A stretch of 64,000 nucleotides of DNA from Megachile rotundata (GCF_050947335.1 NW_027473494.1:186001-250000); one strand, 5' to 3'. Shown: positions 40,016-55,699, numbered from the stretch's first letter. The notes: generated by a model from the sequence alone, not told the origin. Translations and numbers: made by a program.

Positions 40016-40687
40016 GATTGATAACATTAAGAGTAATAAGTATAGTAATTGTCGTTCTATCGATCATATAAGCATAATATGGCTAATAATACGAGTTAGC
40101 TTGATAATAATACGAGTAATAAGTATAGTAAATGTCGTTCTATCGATCATATCTGCATAATATGGTCAATAATATGAGTTAGATTGATAATAATAAGAGT
40201 AATAAGTATAGTAATTGTCGTTCTATCGATAATATACGCATAATATGGCTAATAATATGAGTTAGATTGATAATACTAAGAGTAGTGAGTATAGTAATTC
40301 TCGTTCTATCGATCATATAAGCATAATATGGCTAATAATATGAGTTAGATTGATAATAATAAGCGTAATAAGTATAGTAATTGTCGTTCTATCGATAATA
40401 TAAGCATAATATGGCTAATAATATGAGTTAGGTAGATAATAATAAGAGTAATAAGTATAGTAATTGTCGTTCTATCGATCATTTAAGCATAATATGGCTA
40501 ATAATATGAGTTAGATTGATAATAGTGAGTGTAATAAGTATAGTAATTGTCGTTCTATCGATCATATTAGCATAATATGGTTAATAATATGAGTTAGATT
40601 GATAATAATAAGAGTAATAAGTATAGTAATTGTCGTTCTATCGATCATATAAGCATAATATGGCTAATAATATGAGTTAGATTGATA
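40016..40687 (+). repeat. Satellite monomers between blocks
   Basis: About eight monomers: AACATTAAGAG, CTTGATAATAATACGAG, GGTCAATAATATG, ATACGC, ATACTAAGAG, AAGCG, GGTAGATAATAATAAG and the GATAATAGTGAGTG type. Familiar variants; no larger copy was identified. Confidence 0.75.
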
Positions 40688-41932
40688 ACATTAGGAGTAA
40701 TAAGTATAGTAATTGTCGTTCTATCGATCATATAAGCATAATATGGCTAATAATACGAGTTAGCTTGATAATAATACGAGTAATAAGTATAGTAAATGTC
40801 GTGCTATCGATCATATCTGCATAATATGGCTAATAATATGAGTTAGATTGATAATAGTGAGTGTAATTAGTATAGCAATTGTCGTTCTATCGATCATATT
40901 AGCATAATATGGTTAATAATATGAGATAGATTGATAATAATAAGAGTAATAAGTATAGTAATTGTCGTTCTATCGATCATATAAGCATAATATGGCTAAT
41001 AATATGAGTTAGATTGATAACATTAAGAGTAATAAGTATAGTAATTGTCGTTCTATCGATCATATAAGCATAATATGGCTAATAATACGAGTTAGCTTGA
41101 TAATAATACGAGTAATAAGTATAGTAAATGTCGTGCTATCGATCATATCTGCATAATATGGTTAATAATATGAGTTAGATTGATAATAGTGAGTGTAATT
41201 AGTATAGCAATTGTCGTTCTATCGATCATATTAGCATAATATGGTTAATAATATGAGTTAGATTGATAATAATAAGTGTAATAAGTATAGTAATTGTCGT
41301 TCTATCGATCATATAAGCATAATATGGCTAATAATATGAGTTAGATTGATAATGATAAGAGTAGTGAGTATAGTAATTGTCGTTCTATCGATCATATAAG
41401 CATAATATGGCTAATATTATGAGTTAGATTGATAATAATAAGAGTAATAAGTATAGTAATTGTCGTTCTATCGATCATTTAAGCATAATATGGCTAATAA
41501 TATGAGTTAGATTGATAATAATAAGAGTAATAAGTATAGTAATTGTCGTTCTATCGATCATATAAGCATAATATGGCTAATAATATGAGTTAGATTGATA
41601 ATAATAAGAGTAGTGAGTATAGTAATTGTCGTTCTATCGATCATATAAGCATAATATGGCTAATAATATGAGTTAGATTGATAATAATAAGAGTAATAAG
41701 TATAGTAATTGTCGGTCTATCGATCACTTAAGCATAATATGGCTAATAATATGAGTTAGATTGATAATAATAAGAGTAATAAGTATAGTAATTGTCGTTC
41801 TATCGATCATTTAAGCATAATATGGCTAATAATATGAGTTAGATTGATAATAATAAGAGTAATAAGTATAGTACTTGTCGTTCTATCGATCATATAAGCA
41901 TAATATGGCTAATAATATGAGTTAGATTGATA
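40688..41932 (+). repeat. 15-monomer (1245-bp) higher-order repeat, copy 1
   Basis: Marks ACATTAGGAG (40688), TATAGCAATTG (40871 and 41203, four units apart) and GTCGGTC (41711) each return 1245 bp later, at 41933, 42116, 42448 and 42956. The 4-unit spacing of TATAGCAATTG is kept in both copies and again at 44855/45187, so a 332-bp subunit is nested in the 1245-bp one. Confidence 0.85.
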
Positions 41933-43005
41933 ACATTAGGAGTAATAAGTATAGTAATTGTCGTTCTATCGATCATATAAGCATAATATGGCTAATAATA
42001 CGAGTTAGCTTGATAATAATACGAGTAATAAGTATAGTAAATGTCGTGCTATCGATCATATCTGCATAATATGGCTAATAATATGAGTTAGATTGATAAT
42101 AGTGAGTGTAATTAGTATAGCAATTGTCGATCTATCGATCATATTAGCATAATATGGTTAATAATATGAGTTAGATTGATAATAATAAGAGTAATAAGTA
42201 TAGTAATTGTCGTGCTATCGATCATATAAGCATAATATGGCTAATAATATGAGTTAGATTGATAACATTAAGAGTAATAAGTATAGTAATTGTCGTTCTA
42301 TCGATCATATAAGCATAATATGGCTAATAATACGAGTTAGCTTGATAATAATACGAGTAATAAGTATAGTAAATGTCGTGCTATCGATCATATCTGCATA
42401 ATATGGTTAATAATATGAGTTAGATTGATAATAGTGAGTGTAATTAGTATAGCAATTGTCGTTCTATCGATCATATTAGCATAATATGGTTAATAATATG
42501 AGTTAGATTGATAATAATAAGTGTAATAAGTATAGTAATTGTCGTTCTATCGATCATATAAGCATAATATGGCTAATAATATGAGTTAGATTGATAATGA
42601 TAAGAGTAGTGAGTATAGTAATTGTCGTTCTATCGATCATATAAGCATAATATGGCTAATATTATGAGTTAGATTGATAATAATAAGAGTAATAAGTATT
42701 GTAATTGTCGTTCTATCGATCATTTAAGCATAATATGGCTAATAATATGAGTTAGATTGATAATAATAAGAGTAATAAGTATAGTAATTGTCGTTCTATC
42801 GATCATATAAGCATAATATGGCTAATAATATGAGTTAGATTGATAATAATAAGAGTAGTGAGTATAGTAATTGTCGTTCTATCGATCATATAAGCATAAT
42901 ATGGCTAATAATATGAGTTAGATTGATAACAATAAGAGTAATAAGTATAGTAATTGTCGGTCTATCGATCATTTAAGCATAATATGGCTAATAATATGAG
43001 TTAGA
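41933..43005 (+). repeat. 15-monomer higher-order repeat, copy 2 (partial)
   Basis: Follows copy 1 at a shift of 1245 for about 13 units, including the rare GTCGGTC at 42956. It has private changes such as GTCGATCTATCG near 42128 and GTATTGTAATTG near 42699. Past about 43005 the order changes to AACAATAAG and AATAAGCG units. Confidence 0.82.
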
Positions 43006-44331
43006 TTGATAACAATAAGAGTAATAAGTATAGTAATTGTCGTTCTATCGATCATATAAGCATAATATGGCTAATAATATGAGTTAGGTTGATAATAATA
43101 AGCGTAATAAATATAGTAAATGTCGTGCTATCGATCATATCTGCATAATATGGTTAATAATATGAGTTAGATTGATAATAGTGAGTGTAATAAGTATAGT
43201 AATTGTCGTTCTAACGATCATATGAGCATAATATGGCTAATAATATGAGTTAGATTGATAATACTAAGAGTAGTGAGTATAGTAATTCTCATTCTATCGA
43301 TCATATAAGGATAATATGGCTAATAATATGAGTTAGATTGATAATAATAAGCGTAATAAGTATAGTAATTGTCGTTCTATCGATAATATAAGCATAATAT
43401 GGCTAATAATATGAGTTAGGTAGATAATAATAAGAGTAATAAGTATAGTAAATGTCGTGCTATCGATCATATAACCATAATATGGCTAATAATATGAGTT
43501 AGATTGATAATAATAAGCGTAATAAGTATAGTAATTGTCGTTCTATCGATAATATAAGCATAATATGGCTAATAATATGAGTTAGATCGATAATGATAAG
43601 AGTAATAAGTACAATAATTGTCGTGCTATCGATCATATCTGCATAATATGGCTAATAATATGAGTTAGATTGATAATAGTGAGTGTAATTAGTATAGCAA
43701 TTGTCGTTCTATCGATCATATTAGCATAATATGGTTAATAATATGAGTTAGATTGATAATAATAAGAGTAATAAGTATAGTAATTGTCGTTCTATCGATC
43801 ATATAAGCATAATATGGCTAATAATATGAGTTAGATTCATAATGATAAGAGTAGTGAGTATAGTAATTGTCGTTCTATCGATCATATAAGCATAATATGG
43901 CTAATATTATGAGTTAGATTGATAATAATAAGAGTAATAAGTATAGTAATTGTCGTTCTATCGATCATTTAAGCATAATATGGCTAATAATATGAGTTAG
44001 ATTGATAACAATAAGAGTAATAAGTATAGTAATTGTCGTTCTATCGATCATATAAGCATAATATGGCTAATAATATGAGTTAGGTTGATAATAATAAGCG
44101 TAATAAATATAGTAAATTTCGTGCTATCGATCATATCTGCATAATATGGTTAATAATATGAGCTAGATTGATAATAGTGAGTGTAATAAGTATAGTAATT
44201 GTCGTTCTAACGATCATATGAGCATAATATGTGTAATAATATGAGATGGATTGATAATGATAAGAGTAATGAGTATAGTAATTGTAGTTCTATCGATCAT
44301 ATAAGCATAATATGTCTAATAATATGAGTTA
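43006..44331 (+). repeat. Block paired with 38930-40015
   Basis: Holds the downstream partners of the TCTCATTCTATCG unit (43287) and of 39517-40015 (43833-44331). The inner part, about 43390-43832, contains ATAACCATAATATGG, AAGCG and GATCGATAATGATAAG units and does not match the upstream copy. Confidence 0.75.
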
Positions 44332-47300
44332 GATTCATAATAATAAGTGTAATAAGTATAGTAATTGTCGTTCTATCGATCATATAAGCATAATATGGCT
44401 AATAATATGAGTTAGATCGATAATGATAAGAGTAATAAGTACAATAATTGTCGTTCTATCGATCATATAAGCATAATATGGCTAATAATATGAGATAGAT
44501 CGATAATGATAAGAGTAATAAGTACCATAATTGTCGTTCTATCGATCATATAAGCATAATATGGTTAATAATATGAGTTAGATTGATAATAGTGAGTGTA
44601 ATAAGTATAGTAATTGTCGTTCTATCGATCATATTAGCATAATATGGTTAATAATATGAGTTAGATTGATAACAATAAGAGTAATAAGTATAGTAATTGT
44701 CGTTCTATCGATCATATAAGCATAATATGGCTAATAATACGAGTTAGCTTGATAATAATACGAGTAATAAGTATAGTAAATGTCGTGCTATCGATCATAT
44801 CTGCATAATATGGCTAATAATATGAGTTAGATTGATAATAGTGAGTGTAATTAGTATAGCAATTGTCGTTCTATCGATCATATTAGCATAATATGGTTAA
44901 TAATATGAGTTAGATTGATAATAATAAGAGTAATAAGTATAGTAATTGTCGTTCTATCGATCATATAAGCATAATATGGCTAATAATATGAGTTAGATTG
45001 ATAACATTAAGAGTAATAAGTATAGTAATTGTCGTTCTATCGATCATATAAGCATAATATGGCTAATAATACGAGTTCGCTTGATAATAATACGAGTAAT
45101 AAGTATAGTAAGTGTCGTGCTATCGATCATATCTGCATAATATGGTTAATAATATGAGTTAGATTGATAATAGTGAGTGTAATTAGTATAGCAATTGTCG
45201 TTCTATCGATCATATTAGCATAATATGGTTAATAATATGAGTTAGGTTGATAATAATAAGTGTAATAAGTATAGTAATTGTCGTTCTATCGATCATATAA
45301 GCATAATATGGCTAATAATATGAGTTAGATTGATAATGATAAGAGTAGTGAGTATAGTAATTGTCGTTCTATCGATCATATAAGCATAATATGGCTAATA
45401 TTATGAGTTAGATTGATAATAATAAGAGTAATAAGTATAGTAATTGTCGTTCTATCGATCATTTAAGCATAATATGGCTAATAATATGAGTTAGATTGAT
45501 AATAATAAGAGTAATAAGTATAGTAAATGTCGTGCTATCGATCATATCTGCATAATATGGTTAATAATATGAGTTAGATTGATAATAGTGAGTGTAATAA
45601 GTATAGTAATTGTCGTTCTAACGATCATATGAGCATAATATGGCTAATAATATGAGTTAGATTGATAATACTAAGAGTAGTGAGTATAGTAATTGTCGTT
45701 CTATCGATCATATAAGGATAATATGGCTAATAATATGAGTTAGATTGATAATAATAAGCGTAATAAGTATAGTAATTGTCGTTCTATCGATAATATAAGC
45801 ATAATATGGCTAATAATATGAGTTAGGTAGATAATAAAAAGAGTAATAAGTATAGTAAATGTCGTGCTATCGATCATATAACCATAATATGGCTAATAAT
45901 ATGAGTTAGATTGATAATAATAAGCGTAATAAGTATAGTAATTGTCGTTCTATCGATAATATAAGCATAATATGGCTAATAATATGAGTTAGATCGATAA
46001 TGATAAGAGTAATAAGTACAATAATTGTCGTTCTATCGATCATATAAGCATAATATGGTTAATAATATGAGTTAGATTGATAATAGTGAGTGTAATAAGT
46101 ATAGTAATTGTCGTTCTATCGATCATATTAGCATAATATGGGTAATAACATGAGTTAGATTGATAATAATAAGAGTAATAAGTATAGTGATTGTCGTTCT
46201 ATCGATCATATAAGCATAATATGGCTAATAATATGACTTAGATTGATAATAATAAGAGTAATAAGTATAGTAATTGTCGTTCTATCGATCATATCTGCAT
46301 AATATGGTCAATAATATGAGTTAGATTGATAATAATAAGAGTAATAAGTATAGTAATTGTCGTTCTATCGATAATATACGCATAATATGGCTAATAATAT
46401 GAGTTAGATTGATAATACTAAGAGTAGTGAGTATAGTCATTCTCGTTCTATCGATCATATAAGCATAATATGGCTAATAATATGAGTTAGATTGATAATA
46501 ATAAGCGTAATAAGTATAGTAATTGTCGTTCTATCGATAATATAAGCATAATATGGCTAATAATATGAGTTAGGTAGATAATAATAAGAGTAATAAGTAT
46601 AGTAATTGTCGTTCTATCGATCATTTAAGCATAATATGGCTAATAATATGGGTTAGATTGATAACATTAAGAGTAATAAGAATAGTAATTGTCGTTCTAT
46701 CGATCATATAAGCATAATATGGCTAATAATATGAGTTAGGTTGATAATAATACGAGTAATAAGTATAGTAAATGTCGTGCTATCGATTATATCTGCATAA
46801 TATGGTTAATAATATGAGTTAGATTGATAATAGTGAGTGTAATAAGTATAGTAATTGTCGTTCTATCGATCATATTAGCATAATATGGTTAATAATATGA
46901 GTTAGATTGATAATAATAAGAGTAATAAGTATAGTAATTGTCGTTCTATCGATCATATAAGCACAATATGGCTAATAATATGAGATAGATTGATAATAAT
47001 AAGAGTAATAAGTATAGTGATTGTCGTTCTATCGATCATATAACCATAATATGGCTAATAGCATGAGTTAGATTGATAATAATAAGAGTAATGAGTATAG
47101 TAATTGTCGTTCTATCGATCATGTCTGCATAATATGGTTAATAATATGAGTTAGATTGATAATAATAAGAGTAATAGGTATAGTAATTGTCGTTATATCG
47201 ATCATATAAGCATAATATGGCTAATAGCATGAGTTAGATTGATAATAATAAGAGTAATGAGTATAGTAGTTGTCGTTCTATCGATCATATCTGCATAATA

Positions 47301-48572
47301 TGGTTAATAATATGAGTTAGATTGATAATAATAAGAGCAATGAGTAAAGTAGTTGTCGTACTATCGATCATGTAAGCATAATATGGCTAATAATATTAGG
47401 TAGATTGATAATAATAAGTGTAATAAGTATAGTAATTGTCGTTCTATCGATCATATCTGCATAATATGGTCAATAATATGAGTTAGATTGATAATAATAA
47501 GAGTAATAGGTATAGTAATTGTCGTTCTATCGATCATATCTGCATAATATGGTTAATAATATGAGTTAGATTGATAATAATAAGAGTAATAGGTATAGTA
47601 ATTGTCGTTCTATCGATAATATACGCAGAATATGGCTAATAATATGAGTTAGATTGATAATACTAAGAGTAGTGAGTATAGTAATTCTCGTTCTATCGAT
47701 CATATAAGCATAATATGGCTAATAATATGAGTTAGATTGATAATAATAAGCGTAATAAGTATAGTAATTGTCGTTCTATCGATAATTTAAGCATAATATG
47801 GCTAATAATATGAGTTAGGTAGATAATAATAAGAGTAATAAGTATAGTAATTGTCGTTCTATCGATCATTTAAGCATAATATGGCTAATAATATGAGTTA
47901 GATTGATAATAATAAGAGTAATGAGTACAGTAATTGTCGTTCTATCGATCATATAAGTATAATATGGCTAATAATATGAGTTAGATTTATAAGAATAAGA
48001 GTAATAAGTATAGTAATTGTCGTTCTATCGATAATATAAGCATAATATGGCTAATAATATGAGTTAGGTAGATAATAATAAGAGTAATAAGTATAGTGAT
48101 TGTCTTTCTATCGATCATATAAGCATAATATGGCTAATAATATGAGTTAGGTTGATAATAATACGAGTAATAAGTATAGTAAATGTCGTGCTATCGATCA
48201 TATCTGCATAATATGGTTAATAATATGAGTTAGATTGGTAATAGTGAGTGTAATAAGTATAGTAATTGTCGTTCTATCGATCATATTAGCATAATATGGT
48301 TAATAATATGAGTTAGATTGATAATAATAAGAGTAATAAGTATAGTAATTGTCGTTCTATCGATCATATAAGCATAATATTGCTAATAATATGAGTTAGA
48401 TTGATAATAATAAGAGTAGTGAGTATAGTAATTGTCGTTCTATCGATCATATAAGCATAATATGGCTAATAATATGAGTTAGATTGATAATAATAAGAGT
48501 AATAAGTATAGTAATTGTCGTTCTATCGATCATTTAAGCATAATATGGCTAATAATATGAGTTAGATTGATA
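44332..48572 (+). repeat. Mosaic satellite stretch
   Basis: About 51 monomers. The first part repeats the CTTGATAATAATACGAG / TATAGCAATTG order of the 40.7-42.5 kb zone (TATAGC at 44855 and 45187). The second part (46.1-48.0 kb) mixes ATGACTTAG, GGTCAATAATATG, CTAATAGCATGAG, AATATTAGGTAG and GATTTATAAGAATAAG units. Single oddities are GATAATAAAAAGAG near 45830, ATCGATTATATC near 46786 and AATATTGCTAAT near 48376. No gene or element is present. Confidence 0.78.
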
Positions 48573-51500
48573 ACATTAAGAGTAATAAGTATAGTAATTG
48601 TCGTTCTATCGATCATATAAGCATAATATGGCTAATAATACGAGTTAGCTTGATAATAGTACGAGTAATAAGTATAGTAAATGTCGTGCTATCGATCATA
48701 TCTGCATAATATGGTTAATAATATGAGTTAGATTGATAATAGTGAGTGTAATTAGTATAGTAATTGTCGTTCTATCGATCATATTAGCATAATATGGTTA
48801 ATAATATGAGTTAGATTGATAATAATAAGAGTAATAAGTATAGTAATTGTCGTTCTATCGATTATATAAGCATAATATGGCTAATAATATGAGTTAGATT
48901 GAGAATAATAAGAGCAGTGAGTATAGTAATTGTCGTTCTATCGATCATATAAGCATAATATGACTAATATTTTGAGTTAGATTGATAATAATAAGAGTAA
49001 TAAGTATAGTAATTGTCGTTCTATCGATCATTTAAGCATAATATGGCTAATAATATGAGTTAGATTGATAACAATAAGAGTAATAAGTATAGTAATTGTC
49101 GTTCTATCGATCATATAAGCATAATATGGGTAATAATATGAGTTAGATTGATAACAATAAGAGTAATAAGTATAGTAATTGTCGTTCTATCGATCATATA
49201 AGCATAATATGGCTAATAATATGAGTTAGGTTGATAATAATAAGCGTAATAAATATAGTAAATGTCGTGCTATCGATCATATCTGCATAATATGGTTAAT
49301 AATATGAGTTAGATTGATAATAGTGAGTGTAATAAGTATAGTAATTGTCGTTCTATCGATCATTTAAGCATAATATGGCTAATAATATGAGTTAGATTGA
49401 TAATAATAAGAGTAATGAGTACAGTAATTGTCGTTCTATCGATCATATAAGTATAATATGGCTAATAATATGAGTTAGATTTATAAGAATAAGAGTAATA
49501 AGTATAGTAATTGTCGTTCTATCGATAATATAAGCATAATATGGCTAATAATATGAGTTAGGTAGATAATAATAAGAGTAATAAGTATAGTGATTGTCTT
49601 TCTATCGATCATATAAGCATAATATGGCTAATAATATGAGTTAGATTGATAATAATAAGAGCAGTGAGTATAGTAATTGTCGTTCTATCGATCATATAAG
49701 CATAATATGGCTAATATTTTGAGTTAGATTGATAATAATAAGAGTAATAAGTATAGTAATTGTCGTTCTATCGATCATTTAAGCATAATATGGCTAATAA
49801 TATGAGTTAGATTGGTAACAATAAGAGCAGTGAGTATAGTAATTGTCGTTCTATCGATCATATAAGCATAATATGGCTAATAATATGAGTTAGATTGATA
49901 ACAATAAGAGAAATAAGTATAGTAATTGTCGTTCTATCGATCATATAAGCATAATATGGCTAATAATATGAGTTAGGTTGATAATAATAAGCGTAATAAA
50001 TATAGTAAATGTCGTGCTATCGATCATATCTGCATAATATGGTTAATAATATGAGTTAGATTGATAATAGTGAGTGTAATAAGTATAGTAATTGTCGTTC
50101 TATCGATCATTTAAGCATAATATGGCTAATAATATGAGTTAGATTGATAATAATAAGAGGAATGAGTACAGTAATTGTCGTTCTATCGATCATATAAGCA
50201 TAATATGGCTAATAATATGAGTCAGGTTGATAATAATAAGAGTAATAAGTATAGTGATTGTCATTCTGTCGATCATATAAGCATAATATGGCTAATAATA
50301 TGAGTTAGGTTGATAATAATAAGAGTAATAAGTATAGTAAATGTCGTGCTATCGATCATATCTGCATAATATGGTTAATAATATGAGTTAGATTGATAAT
50401 AGTGAGTGTAATAAGTATAGTAATTGTCGTTTTATCGATCATATTAGCATAATATGGTTAATAACATGAGTTAGATTGATAATAGTAAGAGTAATAAGTA
50501 TAGTGATTGTCGTTCTCTCGATCATATAAGCATAATATGGCTAATAATATGAGTTAGATCGATAATGATAAGAGTAATAAGTTCAAGAATTGTCGTTCTA
50601 TCGATCATATAAGCATAATATGGTTAATAATATGAGTTAGATTGATAATAGTGAGTGTAATAAGTATAGTAATTGTCGTTCTATCGATCATATTAGCATA
50701 ATATGGTTATTAATACGAGTTAGATTGATAATAATGAGAGTAATAAGTATAGTAATTGTCGTTCTATCGATCATATAAGCATAATATGGCTAATAATATG
50801 AGTTAGATTGATAATAATAACAGTAATAAGTATAGTAATTGTCGTTTTATCGATCATATTAGCATAATGTGGTTAATAACATGAGTTAGATTGATAATAG
50901 TAAGAGTAATAAGTATAGCGATTGTCGTTCTATCGATCATATAAGCATAATATGGCTAATAATATGAGTTAGATTGATAATAATAAGAGTAATAAGTATA
51001 GTAATTGTCGTTCTATCGATCATAATTGCATAATATGGATAATAATATGAGTTAGATTGATAATAGTGAGTGTAATAAATATAGTAATTGTCGTTTTATC
51101 GCTCATATAAGCACAATATGGCTAATAATATGAGTTAGATTGATAATAATAAGAGTAATAAGTATAGTGATTGTCGTTCTATCGATCATATAACCATAAT
51201 ATGGCTAATAGCATGAGTTAGATTGATAATAATAAGAGTAATGAGTATAGTAATTGTCGTTCTATCGATCATATCTGCATAATATGGTTAATAATATGAG
51301 TTAGATTGATAATAATAAGAGTAATAGGTATAGTAATTGTCGTTATATCGATCATATAAGCATAATATGGCTAATAGCATGAGTTAGATTGATAATAATA
51401 AGAGTAATGAGTATAGTAATTGTCGTTCTATCGATCATATCTGCATAATATGGTTAATAATATGAGTTAGATTGATAATAATAAGAGCAATGAGTATAGT

Positions 51501-51985
51501 AGTTGTCGTACTATCGATCATGTAAGCATAATATGGCTAATAATATTAGGTAGATTGATAATAATAAGTGTAATAAGTATAATAATTGTCGTCCTATCGA
51601 TCATAATTGCATAATATGGTTAATAATATGAGTTAGATTGATGATAATAAGAGCAATGAGTATAGTAATTGTCGTACTATCGATCATATAAGCATAATAT
51701 GGCTAATAATATGAGTTAGATTTATAATAATAGGAGTAATAAGTATAGTAATTGTCGTTCTATCGATCATATAAGCACAATATGGCTAATAATATGAGTT
51801 AGATTGATAATAATAACAGTAATAAGTATAGTAATTGTCGTTCTATCGATAATATAAGCATAATATGGCTAATAATATGAGTTAGACTGATAATACTAAG
51901 AGTAGTGAGTATAGTAATTCTCGTTCTATCGATCATATAAGCATAATATGGCTAATAATATGAGTGAGATTGATAATAATAAGAG
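48573..51985 (+). repeat. Large duplicated block, left copy (3.4 kb)
   Basis: Returns at 61438-63937. The shift is 155 units at the start (ACATTAAG 48573 to 61438), 146 units in the middle (ATTTTGAG 49716 to 61834; AAGTTCAAG 50579 to 62697) and 144 units at the end (AAGTATAGCG 50911 to 62863; TGAGTGAG 51961 to 63913). The left copy therefore has 9 + 2 monomers that the right copy lacks. Rare changes such as GTCATTCTGTCG and TGAGTGAG are shared. Confidence 0.83.
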
Positions 51986-52130
51986 TAATAGGTATAGTAA
52001 TTGTCGTTATATCGATCATATAAGCATAATATGGCTAATAGCATGAGTTAGATTGATAATAATAAGAGTAATGAGTATAGTAATTGTCGTTCTATCGATC
52101 ATATCTGCATAATATGGTTAATAATATGAG

Positions 52131-55100
52131 TTAGGTTGATAATATTACGAGTAATGAGTATAGTAAATGTCGTGCTATCGATCATATCTGCATAATATGG
52201 TTAATAATATGAGTTAGATTGATAATAGTGAGTGTAATAAGTATAGTAATTGTCGTTCTATCGATCATATTAGCATAATATCGTTAATAATATGAGTTAG
52301 ATTGATAATAATAAGAGTAATAAGTATAGTAATTGTCGTTCTATCGATCATATAAGCATAATATGGCTAATAATATGAGTTAGATTGATAATAATAAGAG
52401 TAATAGGTATAGTAATTGTCGTTATATCGATCATATAAGCATAATATGGCTAATAGCATGAGTTAGATTGATAATAATAAGAGTAATGAGTATAGTAATT
52501 GTCGTTCTATCGATCATATCTGCATAATATGGTTAATAATATGAGTTAGATTGATAATAATAAGAGCAATGAGTATAGTAGTTGTCGTACTATCGATCAT
52601 GTAAGCATAATATGGCTAATAATATTAGGTAGATTGATAATAATAAGTGTAATAAGTATAGTAATTGTCGTCCTATCGATCATAATTGCATAATATGGTT
52701 AATAATATGAGTTAGATTGATGATAATAAGAGCAATGAGTATAGTAATTGTCGTACTATCGATCATATAAGCATAATATGGCTAATAATATGAGTTAGAT
52801 TTATAATAATAGGAGTAATAAGTATAGTAATTGTCGTTCTATCGATCATATAAGCACAATATGGCTAATAATATGAGTTAGATTGATAATAATAACAGTA
52901 ATAAGTATAGTAATTGTCGTTCTATCGATAATATAAGCATAATATGGCTAATAATATGAGTTAGACTGATAATACTAAGAGTAGTGAGTATAGTAATTCT
53001 CGTTCTATCGATCATATAAGCATAATATGGCTAATAATATGAGTTAGATTGATAATAATAAGAGTAATGAGTACAGTAATTGTCGTTCTACCGATCATAT
53101 AAGCATAATGTGGCTAATAATATGAGTTAGATTTATAATAATAAGAGTAATAAGTATAGTAATTGTCGTTCTATCGATCATATAAGCATAATATGGCTAA
53201 TAATATGTGTTAGATTGATAATAATAACAGTAATAAGTATAGTAATTGTCGTTCTATCGATAATATAAGCATAATATGGCTAATAATATGAGTTAGATTG
53301 ATAATAATAACAGTAATAAGTATAGTAATTGTCGTTCTCTCGATCATATAAGCATAATATGGCTAATAATATGAGTTAGGTTGATAATAATAAGAGTAAT
53401 AAGTATAGTAAATGTCGTGCTATCGATCATATCTGCATAATATGGTTAATAATATGAGTTAGATTGATAATAGTGAGTGTAATAAGTATAGTAATTGTCG
53501 TTTTATCGATCATATTAGCATAATATGGTTAATAACATGAGTTAGATTGATAATAGTAAGAGTAATAAGTATAGTGATTGTCGTTCTATCGATCATATAA
53601 GCATAATATGGCTAATAATATGAGTTAGATTGATAATAATAAGAGTAATAAGTATAGTAATTGTCGTTCTATCGATCATATCTGCATAATATGGTCAATA
53701 ATATGAGTTAGATTGATAATAATAAGAGTAATAAGTATAGTAATTGTCGTTCTATCGATCATATCTGCATAATATGGTTAATAATATGAGTTAGATTGAT
53801 AATAATCAGAGTAATAGGTATAGTAATTGTCGTTATATCGATCATATAAGCATAATATGGTTAATAATATGAGTTAGATTGATGATAGTGAGTGTAATAA
53901 GTATAGTAATTGTCGTTCTATCGATCATATTAGCATAATATGGTTATTAATACGAGTTAGATTGATAATAATGAGAGTAATAAGTATAGTAATTGTCGTT
54001 CTATCGATCATATAAGCATAATATGGCTAATAATATGAGTTAGATTGATAATAATAACAGTAATAAGTATAGTAATTGTCGTTCTATCGATAATATAAGT
54101 ATAATATGGCTAATAATATGAGTCAGGTTGATAATAATAAGAGTAATAAGTATAGTGATTGTCGTTCTCTCGATCATATAAGCATAATATGGCTAATAAT
54201 ATGAGTTAGGTTGATAATAATAAGAGTAATAAGTATAGTAAATGTCGTGCTATCGATCATATCTGCATAATATGGTTAATAATATGAGTTAGATTGATAA
54301 TAGTGAGTGTAATAAGTATAGTAATTGTCGTTTTATCGATCATATTAGCATAATATGGTTAATAACATGAGTTAGATTGATAATAGTAAGAGTAATAAGT
54401 ATAATGATTGTCGTTCTATCGATCATATAAGCATAATATGGCTAATAATATGAGTTAGATTGATAATAATAAGAGTAATAAGTATAGTAATTGTCGTTCT
54501 ATCGATCATAATTGCATAATATGGATAATAATATGAGTTAGATTGATAATAGTGAGTGTAATAAATATAGTAATTGTCGTTCTATCGCTCATATAAGCAC
54601 AATATGGCTAATAATATGAGTTAGATTGATAATAATAAGAGTAATAAGTATAGTAATTGTCGTTCTATCGATCATATAAGCATAATATGGCTAATAATAT
54701 GAGTTAGATTGATAATAATAAGTGTAATAAGTATAGTAATTGTCGTTCTATCGATCATAATTGCATAATATGGTTAATAATATGAGTTAGATTGATAATA
54801 ATAAGAGCAATGAGTATAGTAATTGTCGTACTATCGATCATATAAGCATAATATGGCTAATACTATGAGTTAGATTTATAATAATAAGAGTAATAAATAT
54901 AGTAATTGTCGTTCTATCGATCATATATGCATAATATGGTTAATAATATCAGTTAGATTGATAATAATAAGAGTAATAAGTATAGTAATTGTCGTTATAT
55001 CGATCATATAACCATAATATGGCTAATAGCATGAGTTAGATTGATAATAATAAGAGTAATGAGTATAGTAATTGTCGTTCTATCGATCATATCTGCATAA

Positions 55101-55699
55101 TATGGTCAATAATATGAGTTAGATTGATAATAGTGAGTGTAATAAATATTGTAATTGTCGTTCTATCGCTCATATAAGAACAATATGGCTAATAATATGA
55201 GTTGGATTGATAATGATAAGAGTAATGAGTATAGTAATTGTAGTTCTATCGATCATATAAGCATAATATGTCTAATAATATGAGTTAGATTCATAATAAT
55301 ATGAGTAATAAGTATAGTAATTGTCGTTCTATCGATCATATAAGCATAATATGGCTAATAATATGAGTTAGATCGATAATGATAAGAGTAATAAGTATAG
55401 TAATTGTCGTTCTATCGATCATTTAAGCATAATATGGCTAATAATATGAGTTAGATTGATAATAATAAGAGTAATGAGTACAGTACTTGTCGTTCTATCG
55501 ATCATATAAGCATAATGTGGCTAATAATATGAGTTAGATTTATAATAATAAGAGTAATAAGTATAGTAATTGTCGTTCTATCGATAATATAAGCATAATA
55601 TGGCTAATAATATGAGTTAGGTAGATAATAATAAGAGTAATAAGTATAGTGATTGTCTTTCTATCGATCATATAAGCATAATATGGCTAATAATATGAG
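52131..55699 (+). repeat. 43-monomer (3569-bp) higher-order repeat, copy A
   Basis: Starts at TTAGGTTGATAATATTACG (52131), which returns at 55700, exactly 43 x 83 later. GTCCTATCG at 52670 returns at 56239, and CTATCGCTCATATAAGAAC at 55163 returns at 58732. The order of some 40 variants between these points is the same. Upstream of about 52125 the match is lost. The GTCCTATCG mark also occurs once before, at 51591, 13 units upstream. A short linking piece, 51986-52130, is ordinary satellite. Confidence 0.88.
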
